64,000 bases of DNA, from the NCBI RefSeq assembly GCF_022427145.1, contig NZ_JAKSXN010000017.1, forward strand, positions 1 to 64,000, read 5' to 3'. Origin of the DNA: Paenibacillus timonensis (GTDB lineage Bacteria; Bacillota; Bacilli; Paenibacillales; Paenibacillaceae). Made by a program: the position numbers and the translations under genes. Below the pieces are notes generated by a model, which ran no database searches, was not told the DNA's origin, and worked only from the letters and a program-made list of their open reading frames with translations. Numbering within the stretch: position 1 is the stretch's first letter; every line of letters begins with the position of its first letter. Positions 57,810 to 64,000 of the stretch are shown in pieces.

Positions 57810-58922
57810 TCAGGGTTTGCTCAGCAGTAAATAGCGGGCATAGCCAATCGGATTTTCCAGCGACCTTCTGGCGGTTTCCGCATCGCCGATCCGAAAGAAC
57901 GAAGAGCGTCCCGGTTTGGAGTTGACCTCCAGTACCCACACGCGGCCTTGGCGGTCTACGCCGAAATCAAGGCCCAGTTCCGCCAGCCTGCCGAAACGGG
58001 TCTCCAGATAGGCCGGAATCAAGAGTGACAGTTTGCGGATCGCGGCTTCGGCGGCTTTACCTGCAGCCCCCCCGAGTTCACGAATGAGAAAAGGCAAGGC
58101 CCGATGGGCGGTGCCGCCCCCGTGCAGATTGGAGGTAAGCGAATCTTTGCGTCCGACGCGAACCGCCATCCCCGTCAAACACCATTCGCCTTTGGCGTTT
58201 TTCTGCATCAGGACGCGGACGTCAAACGGCTCGCCGCCGGAGCTGTTCAACTGCAGATACGGCTGAATCAGGAAGGGCCGTCTTCCGGTAAACCGGTCGA
58301 CCCAATCGAACCCTGCTTGCTTGGTGGGAAAACGGCGCCGGAAAATCGTGTTCTGTCCGCTCCGGCCCATCACCCTGATTTCATCGCGGGGCAGGTGCCA
58401 TTTGACATGCAGTGTCCGTTTTCCATGCGTACCATTGCGCGGTTTCAAGAACGCTTCACCGTCATGGACCTGGAGCCATTTCTCCAGTTGGGCCGGACCT
58501 TGATAAAGCGACGTCTCCGGCAAATGTCCGGCGACCTCCGGGCATTCGAGCAGGGCTTGGTAAACCACCCATTTGCCCGCGAGACCCCGGGCCAGGTAAA
58601 CGAAAGGATGCTCGGCGGCCAACCGTTCGAGCAACCGGTGCTTGCGCAGCTGCTGTTTGCGGTCATGGGTCAGGCAGCGGTCGTAAATGATGTCCGGCCG
58701 GGGCAACCATTTGCGGATCCAGGTCCCGTGTTCAAAAGCGTAGGCCGGAATGCCGGCAGCATTCCCCAATGCGATCCAACCGAGGCAGAAGACATACACA
58801 GAGAGGCCCTGTCTTTCGCCGATGCGGCATAACCTGCGGCAGAACGCGGCTTCCGCGAAGGGAAGCGGCCCGTTGCTTTCGGCGACCAGGATGCCAACGG
58901 TCCCTTGAGGTGTTTTGTTCAT
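57810..58922 (-). CDS. YheC/YheD ATP-grasp protein, paralogue 4
   Basis: The 370-residue short-form protein has VGILVAESNG at the start, FLKPRNGTHGKRTLHV in the glycine-rich loop, QPYLQLNSSG, FDVRVLMQKN, TSNLHGGGTAH and LEVNSKPGRSSFF. The third glycine of the loop (GKGI in the others) is replaced (GKRT), so nucleotide binding may be altered. Confidence 0.92.
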   Translation of the reverse strand: MNKTPQGTVGILVAESNGPLPFAEAAFCRRLCRIGERQGLSVYVFCLGWIALGNAAGIPAYAFEHGTWIRKWLPRPDIIYDRCLTHDRKQQLRKHRLLERLAAEHPFVYLARGLAGKWVVYQALLECPEVAGHLPETSLYQGPAQLEKWLQVHDGEAFLKPRNGTHGKRTLHVKWHLPRDEIRVMGRSGQNTIFRRRFPTKQAGFDWVDRFTGRRPFLIQPYLQLNSSGGEPFDVRVLMQKNAKGEWCLTGMAVRVGRKDSLTSNLHGGGTAHRALPFLIRELGGAAGKAAEAAIRKLSLLIPAYLETRFGRLAELGLDFGVDRQGRVWVLEVNSKPGRSSFFRIGDAETARRSLENPIGYARYLLLSKP

Positions 58923-58963
58923 GGCGGATCTCTCCCTTCCAAGAGGCCCTAGACGTGCTGCCT

Positions 58964-60331
58964 CTAAAAGCCGGACAAATAACGGGTATATTCGATCACT
59001 TGCTTGACCGACGGACGGATTTTGCCTTCGCCCATCGGGGTATTATCATTTTTGGACGGCTTGGAGTTGACCTCCAGCAGCCATACCCGGCCGCTCGTTT
59101 CCACAGCCAGATCGATGCCGAATTCCCCGAAGTGGGCCGGAATTTGCGCATCGACGCTTTGAGCGATATCCAGGGCCGCTTTCTTCAGCCTTGAGGCGAC
59201 TTTGCCCTTCACCCCTTGCGGCAGCGAACTGCGTGCGATCGCGTCCTTCACAGTGCTGAGGGTGCCGCCTCGGGCCAGATTGGAGACGAAATGCTGACTG
59301 CCCGCGATCCGAGCCACAATGGAGGTCGTGTTCCATTTGCCGGAGAGGTTCTTCTGAACCAGCGCGCGAAAATCAACCGGCCGGTGTTCCACCTCGATCA
59401 AATGAAGCCCCTGCTGGATCTGATAATGGGTGGCCTTCATTTTGCCGGATAGCGTCGTGAACAGCTTGGCGAGGTTCGGATACACTTGACGCCGGGTGCC
59501 GCCGACCTGGGCGGTCAGCGTCTGGAAAGCTCCGCCCTCGAGCCGCGAAATGCGGATAATGCCTTTGCCCAGGCTTCCTTTGATCGGTTTCAGGAAGACG
59601 ACCGGATATTTGGCGCACATCGCTTTCAGCATGGCGTAATTCCGAAACAGATGCGATTCCGGCAGGTAACGCTGTACGGAGGCATCTCGGCCAAGTGCGT
59701 CGAATACTTCGGTTTTGTCGAGATACTTTTCGTTGAAAAAATGGCTCCCGTAGCGGGATTTTACTTCTTTCATAAAATGCTGTACGCTAGGTTTGTTCTC
59801 CAATTTCCGCGAATTCAGCCGGTTATAGAAGACGTCTGCGGCAGGCAGCTGGGTTTGCTTCCACCCGTTCCCATAGACCCAGCCCGAGACCTGGCCTGCG
59901 CTTGTGCCGATATGTTTGGGCGTGAAGAAGTAGACGAAAACCCCTTGGCGCGAGCAGGCGTTCACGAGCTCCTTGCAGAACAAGGTCATTTGGCCAAACG
60001 GCCTTTCCGGATTGCCGGGAAAATCCTGGCTGAGCAGAATGCCTAACAGCGGACCCAATTGAAGGGTCGAGGAATGCGGCCGGTAGATGAGTCGCAGCGG
60101 CGACCGCGGTTGAATTCCCATTTTCCTAGCAAGGCCGGAACTCATGCGAACTCCGTCGGATCTGGATAAAGGAATGACTTTGACGCGGTGCCGGAATGAT
60201 CCGAAGGCGAGCAGAAGCGGAAGATGCGTCGGGATTTTCCATTGTTTGATCAGCATGTCTCCGAGCACGAGAATGTCGTCTTCAAGAATGCCCGGACTCA
60301 TGATTTGTACCGTAATTTTTTTGGAGGGCAT
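58964..60331 (-). CDS. YheC/YheD ATP-grasp protein, paralogue 5 (long form)
   Basis: The 455-residue protein has a long N-terminal extension (MPSKKITVQIMSPGILEDD, residues 1-95) before the core (GPLLGILLSQD). The ATP-grasp part has FLKPIKGSLGKGIIRI, QQGLHLIEV, DFRALVQKNLSG, VSNLARGGTL and LEVNSKPSKNDN. It is the first gene of the array in the direction of transcription. Confidence 0.92.
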   Translation of the reverse strand: MPSKKITVQIMSPGILEDDILVLGDMLIKQWKIPTHLPLLLAFGSFRHRVKVIPLSRSDGVRMSSGLARKMGIQPRSPLRLIYRPHSSTLQLGPLLGILLSQDFPGNPERPFGQMTLFCKELVNACSRQGVFVYFFTPKHIGTSAGQVSGWVYGNGWKQTQLPAADVFYNRLNSRKLENKPSVQHFMKEVKSRYGSHFFNEKYLDKTEVFDALGRDASVQRYLPESHLFRNYAMLKAMCAKYPVVFLKPIKGSLGKGIIRISRLEGGAFQTLTAQVGGTRRQVYPNLAKLFTTLSGKMKATHYQIQQGLHLIEVEHRPVDFRALVQKNLSGKWNTTSIVARIAGSQHFVSNLARGGTLSTVKDAIARSSLPQGVKGKVASRLKKAALDIAQSVDAQIPAHFGEFGIDLAVETSGRVWLLEVNSKPSKNDNTPMGEGKIRPSVKQVIEYTRYLSGF

Positions 60332-60407
60332 GAATGCGGATCTCCTTCCAAGCTAAGCTAGAGTCTTGGATGCAAGTAAAGATCATCTGCGTAAAATGCA
60401 TGTAATG

Positions 60408-60438
60408 CATCATATGAGGACATAGAATCCTTGGTGAT
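60408..60438 (-). promoter_or_regulatory. Weak candidate sigma-K promoter of the YheC/YheD array
   Basis: On the minus strand an AC-type -35 (ATCACC, 60438-60433) is 16 bases from CATATGATG (60416-60408), close to the sigma-K -10 CATANNNTA. It sits 77 bases upstream of paralogue 5. A repeated ATGCAT pair lies just downstream. The match is imperfect. Confidence 0.25.
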
Positions 60439-60572
60439 TAACCTATGCCCGTTTTCGGCGGTCCCCGGGCGAAGGGATGAAGCGTTCAATTCCTTGCCGG
60501 GCGCGGCCCGAAGGCGGATTTTGCGGGAGATAGTTAGGGCGGCAGCCTAAGAGAAAGAAGGAGGAAGAGAGG

Positions 60573-61736
60573 GTGCCCGATTGGCTTTACGTGTTGGTAA
60601 GCGTCGCGGTGGCCGCGTTTGTCGGCGGTGTCACCAACCATTTTGCGATTAAAATGCTGTTTCATCCGCGCAACCCCGTACATATCGGCAAGTTCCACGT
60701 TCCCTTTACGCCGGGACTGATCCCGAAACGCCGGGATGATATCGCCGAGTCGTTGGGACAGGTGGTGGCGGAGTATCTCGTGACGGCCGAGGGATTGCAG
60801 GAAACCGTGCAGCGTCCGGCATTCCGGAACAAAGCGGAGGACGCCATGCGCGGGTTCGTGGAGCGCCTAGGCTCCAGCGAGACGACGCTGCGTCAGGCAG
60901 CGCTCCGGGTGTGGAGCGAGGCGGAGTTCGAAGCGCTGAAGACCCGGCTGGCGGCTGGGGTTAGGGAAACGGCCATGCGGGGGGTCGCGCGGCTCTGGGA
61001 GCATACGGACCTTAGCAGCCTGCCGCTGAAGCGGCTAGTCCCCGGCTGGTCCGAGGAGAACCGCAAAGCTTGGAGCGCCGCACTGGCCGGGGCGCTGCTG
61101 GGCGTCGTCGAGGAAGAGCTGCTGTCGGCCAGCGGTCAGCGCATGCTGTCGAGAATGGCCGCGGGAATGATGGATAAGGCGGGCGGATTCCTCGGTACGA
61201 TGGCGGCCATTTTTATGGACGAAGACAAATTGGTGCAAAAAATGACTCCGGCGCTCGTCCAGGCGCTGCGGGGCGAGGAAGCCGCGAGCAAAACGGCCCG
61301 GGCGATCGAAACGCGGTTGGAGCTGTACGGCGAGAAGCCGGTCGCGGAGCTGCTGGCGCTCTTAACCGGCGAGGAGGCGCTGGACTGGCTGGGCGGCAAG
61401 CTGGAGCAGCTGCCGCTGGAGCGGTGGCTGGAGCAAGCGGAAAGCGTGCCGCTCCGCTCGTTGATCGAGCCTTGGAAGACGCAGGCCATCGCCTTTATCC
61501 CGGTTCTGACCGAGCATCTGCTGGGCCTTGTCGCCAAGGGGATCCCGACGGCGATGCAGGCGGTCGATCTGCCCGGCCTGGTCGAAGAACAGGTGCAGAA
61601 GTTTCCGGTGGAACGCCTGGAGGAGGTTATCCTCAGCGTCTCGGGCAAAGAATTTCGCGCCATTACCTGGCTCGGCGTGCTGCTCGGCGGGATCATCGGC
61701 TTATTCCAGTCGTTGCTGATGCTGTGGATGGGGTAG
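60573..61736 (+). CDS. yheB: DUF445 family membrane protein YheB
   Basis: The 387-residue protein has an N-terminal transmembrane segment, the DUF445 signature (GGVTNHFAIKMLFHP, PFTPGLIPKRRDDIAESLG), a long amphipathic helical middle and a C-terminal transmembrane segment. B. subtilis yheB lies beside yheA, yheC and yheD, and the order is kept here. Start GTG with AGGAGG upstream. Confidence 0.93.
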   Translation: MPDWLYVLVSVAVAAFVGGVTNHFAIKMLFHPRNPVHIGKFHVPFTPGLIPKRRDDIAESLGQVVAEYLVTAEGLQETVQRPAFRNKAEDAMRGFVERLGSSETTLRQAALRVWSEAEFEALKTRLAAGVRETAMRGVARLWEHTDLSSLPLKRLVPGWSEENRKAWSAALAGALLGVVEEELLSASGQRMLSRMAAGMMDKAGGFLGTMAAIFMDEDKLVQKMTPALVQALRGEEAASKTARAIETRLELYGEKPVAELLALLTGEEALDWLGGKLEQLPLERWLEQAESVPLRSLIEPWKTQAIAFIPVLTEHLLGLVAKGIPTAMQAVDLPGLVEEQVQKFPVERLEEVILSVSGKEFRAITWLGVLLGGIIGLFQSLLMLWMG

Positions 61737-61790
61737 TAGAGGCGGCGACGGCGATGGTTATTACGGAAGGGTAACTACGAAACTTTTGTC

Positions 61791-61923
61791 TAACGCTTAC
61801 GGTAGAGCTTATTTCCTGATTTTTGCATTAAACTGCGTTCGTTCCATAGCAATAAGGTGTCTGATCAGCGTTAAATTAGTAACTCCTTGTTTTTTGGGCA
61901 AATAAGCTTCATGATCCGCGTTA
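61791..61923. repeat. Imperfect inverted-repeat element
   Basis: TAACGC...AGCTTATTT at the left (61791-61814) is repeated inverted at the right (AAATAAGCTT...GCGTTA, 61900-61923), around a 133-base AT-rich unit without coding frame. It may be a short repeat element of this genus. Confidence 0.5.
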
Positions 61924-61998
61924 CACAAGGCATAAAACGGTACGGGACTGGCCCGCCTATACCTTCTTGTTACATAAATACTAATTGGAGGTTTACAA

Positions 61999-62343
61999 AT
62001 GAATATTTACGACAAAGCGCATGAACTGGCGGCAGCCTTGAAGGACAGCCCGGAGGTGTCCGAAATTACGGCAGCGATGAAGCTGGTGGATGCCGATCCC
62101 GAGAGCAAACGGATGTTGGACGAATTCCGGGTCCGCCAGAACGAAGTGCAGCAGCGGATGATGAGCGGCGAGATGCCGTCGCCGGATGAAATGGAACGGA
62201 TGGAGAAGCAGTTCGAGGTGCTGAGCCTGAACTTGAATATCCGCCGTCTGTTTGATGCCGAACGCCGGCTAAGCGTGATCATTCAGGACGTCAACAAGAT
62301 CATTACGGACAGCCTGGCCCACCTGTACGGCGCGGGGATCTAA
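61999..62343 (+). CDS. yheA: YheA/YlbF family protein
   Basis: The 114-residue helical protein matches the UPF0342/YlbF group (YDKAHELAAALKDSPEV, then PESKRMLDEFRV and EKQFEVLSLN). YlbF relatives in B. subtilis form an RNase Y-associated complex; YheA itself is not characterised. Good ribosome binding site (GGAGG). Confidence 0.92.
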   Translation: MNIYDKAHELAAALKDSPEVSEITAAMKLVDADPESKRMLDEFRVRQNEVQQRMMSGEMPSPDEMERMEKQFEVLSLNLNIRRLFDAERRLSVIIQDVNKIITDSLAHLYGAGI

Positions 62344-62482
62344 GTCTCCGTTTCCGCCCGTATCTTTCATCAACAAGTTTCTATCATATTCCTGCAGCTC
62401 CATTCATAGAGATAGAAGAGACAAGGGTTAACGAACCTCATCCCATATCTCGTAATCTATGAAAATAAAGGAGTTGCGGAAG

Positions 62483-62776
62483 ATGAAAACCGTAAAAAAA
62501 CCGAGCAAATGGAAGCATGTCGTTTATCTGATTCTGGCATTGGCGATGCTCGTATATGCACTGCCGATGATTTCCTTTGAGCCTGGAGCCGGCTGGGTAT
62601 CCTTGTTCGGCGCGGTGTGGGCGGGTTTTGCTTTCCTCGTCATCGGGGCACACTTGCATTTTCTCCTGGGCGTAGGCGAGGAGAAGCAGCGGGAGCTGGA
62701 CAAAATCCGGCGGGCGAAATACCGCGAATGGGAGCTCCAATGGCAGGAGGACGGCAAACGCGGCGAAAATGCATAA
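62483..62776 (+). CDS. Small two-pass membrane protein
   Basis: The 97-residue protein has two hydrophobic segments (about 13-32 and 38-62) and a charged C-terminal helix (EEKQRELDKIRRAKYREWE). The ATG at 62483 follows AAGGAG at good spacing. No family recognised. Confidence 0.8.
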   Translation: MKTVKKPSKWKHVVYLILALAMLVYALPMISFEPGAGWVSLFGAVWAGFAFLVIGAHLHFLLGVGEEKQRELDKIRRAKYREWELQWQEDGKRGENA

Positions 62777-62817
62777 GCTTCAGCCGGGGCGAAAATCGCT
62801 CGGCATGAACATGGACA

Positions 62818-62865
62818 GGGACTGTCCGGGAAGAAGTGAAGTTCTTCCCGAGACAGTCCCTTTTT
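62818..62865. terminator. Bidirectional terminator
   Basis: GGGACTGTC pairs with GACAGTCCC, enclosing CGGGAAGAA/TTCTTCCCG, followed by TTTTT. Confidence 0.95.
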
Positions 62866-62889
62866 CGTCCGTGCTCGTTCTGTTAGGCG

Positions 62890-64000
62890 TTACTTCTCGC
62901 CCTCGCCGGTCAGCATTTGATCGTTGCTTGCTCCGGGAGGAACCATCGGGTAGACGTTTTGCTCCTCGCGCACGTTAAATTCCATCAGAACGGGGCCGGG
63001 GAGGGTCAGCGCCTGCTGGATCACCGCATCGGCTTCTTCCGGCGTCCGCGCCCGGAGCCCGGGCACTCCATACGCCCCGGCAAAAGCGACGAAATCGGGA
63101 GAACTGATATGCACGGAGGAGTACCGCCGTTCATAAAACAGCTGCTGCCATTGCCGGACCATCCCCAGATAACCGTTGTTCAGGATGGCGATTTTGACCG
63201 GAAGCCCATAATCGACGGCGGTCATCATCTCCTGCAGATTCATTTGGAAGCTGCCGTCTCCGGTAATGCAGACGACCGGCGGGGCTGCGGAACCTCCCAA
63301 AGCGACGGCTGCGCCGATCGCAGCCGGGAAGCCGAAGCCCATCGTGCCTAGTCCTCCCGAGGTCAGGAGGGAGCGGGGGCGGGAGAAACGGTAGTGATGG
63401 GCGGTCCAGATTTGGTGCTGCCCGACATCGGTGGCTACCACCGCGCTTCCTTGGGTATGCTTGTCGATCAGCCGAATGACCTCCTGCGGATTCAGCGTTC
63501 CGCCAACCGCTTCGTTATAATGCGGCACCTTTCTCTGCCATCCGGCCGTTTCCGCTGGCCAGTCCGTCGTTTTGGGCGCGATGACGCGAGAATTGAGCCT
63601 GTGCAGCAAATCTCCGATATCCCCGCAGAGCTTAAGCTCTACGGGAATATTTTTGTCCAGCTCGGCATCATCGATGTCCACATGGATCTTCCAGGCGTTA
63701 GGGGCGAACGATTTCGCCTTGCCGGATAACCGGTCGTTTAACCGCGTGCCGAGGCAGATCAGCAAATCCGCGTGATGGACCGCCCGGTTGGCCGCATAGG
63801 TGCCGTGCATCCCCAGCATCCCGAGATATAGCGGGTGGCGGGAGGGGAAGGCGCCGATGCCCATCAGCGTTGTCGCGACCGGAATTTGCGCGGTTTCCGC
63901 AAGCTGGCGCAACTGCTCGGTCGCGCCGGATGCCGCCGCTCCGCCGCCGACCACGAGGACCGGACGGCGGGAGGACTCGATCTTCCCGGCAATGAGACGT
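62890..64000 (-). CDS. ilvB: Acetolactate synthase large subunit (partial)
   Basis: The visible 369 residues are the C-terminal two thirds of a ThDP enzyme: central domain (LVVGGGAAASGATEQL) and the ThDP-binding domain with GDGSFQMNLQEM and NNGYLGMVRQWQ. The ending QNVYPMVPPGASNDQML is typical of acetohydroxyacid synthase of branched-chain amino acid synthesis. The 5' end lies beyond the window. Small subunit ilvN would lie to the left if present, but is not found next to it. Confidence 0.93.
   Translation of the reverse strand, partial: RLIAGKIESSRRPVLVVGGGAAASGATEQLRQLAETAQIPVATTLMGIGAFPSRHPLYLGMLGMHGTYAANRAVHHADLLICLGTRLNDRLSGKAKSFAPNAWKIHVDIDDAELDKNIPVELKLCGDIGDLLHRLNSRVIAPKTTDWPAETAGWQRKVPHYNEAVGGTLNPQEVIRLIDKHTQGSAVVATDVGQHQIWTAHHYRFSRPRSLLTSGGLGTMGFGFPAAIGAAVALGGSAAPPVVCITGDGSFQMNLQEMMTAVDYGLPVKIAILNNGYLGMVRQWQQLFYERRYSSVHISSPDFVAFAGAYGVPGLRARTPEEADAVIQQALTLPGPVLMEFNVREEQNVYPMVPPGASNDQMLTGEGEK

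Overview
The window reads as a chromosomal segment of an endospore-forming, facultatively anaerobic Firmicute of the Paenibacillaceae, most likely Paenibacillus. The reasons are the moderately high GC content, the many AGGAGG-type ribosome binding sites with GTG and TTG starts, and the gene set: spoVR/yhbH, cotJABC, a GerA-type germination operon, the yheA/yheB/YheC-YheD cluster, the SufCDSUB order, a NarGHJI respiratory nitrate reductase and a fused MoaD-MoaE. No tRNA, rRNA, CRISPR array, integrase or transposase was seen. The species call is inference from gene content only.

Layout. 1-4.9 kb: small unknown proteins, then the spoVR/yhbH sporulation pair facing a DUF7309/DUF6930-like gene. 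5.0-12.7 kb: a nitrate-respiration operon, with three small coupled genes (one hemerythrin-like) ahead of narG, narH, narJ and narI. 12.7-17.1 kb: tandem DegV proteins, small membrane proteins and a Dps ferritin. 17.2-22.6 kb: sufCDSUB behind a phased operator array. 22.6-31.2 kb: an L,D-transpeptidase, a degenerate HD-GYP protein, the MoaD-MoaE fusion, a YunD-like phosphatase, uppP, a canonical HD-GYP protein, YfkAB and a CorC/CNNM-type membrane protein. 31.0-33.1 kb: an AT-rich insertion with two secreted or membrane-anchored proteins, bracketed by a 147-bp direct repeat and a decayed second copy of cotJA. 33.2-36.5 kb: cotJABC, a zinc ribbon protein, an AI-2E-type permease and a CueP-like copper protein. 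36.5-39.8 kb: a TauE/SafE permease and carboxylesterase diverging from a LysR regulator. 40-45.1 kb: hcp with Fnr-type boxes, ApbE, YfcE and a short UvrC-like protein. 45.1-53.2 kb: a secreted GH5 enzyme behind a cre site, a germination operon whose B subunit is frameshifted, a HAD hydrolase and an MFS transporter with a possible leader-peptide attenuator. 53.2-62.8 kb: five tandem ATP-grasp YheC/YheD paralogues with a GNAT gene and two MITE-like repeats, then yheB, yheA and a small membrane protein. The last gene is an acetolactate synthase cut by the window edge.

How the genes work together. The nar operon needs molybdenum cofactor, which MoaD-MoaE would help make, and iron-sulfur clusters, which the suf operon would supply. 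Hcp, with a good Fnr-type site, would remove reactive nitrogen products of nitrate respiration. A second theme is the spore: spoVR/yhbH, cotJ, ger and the expanded YheC/YheD array, which is the best candidate here for an under-described system.
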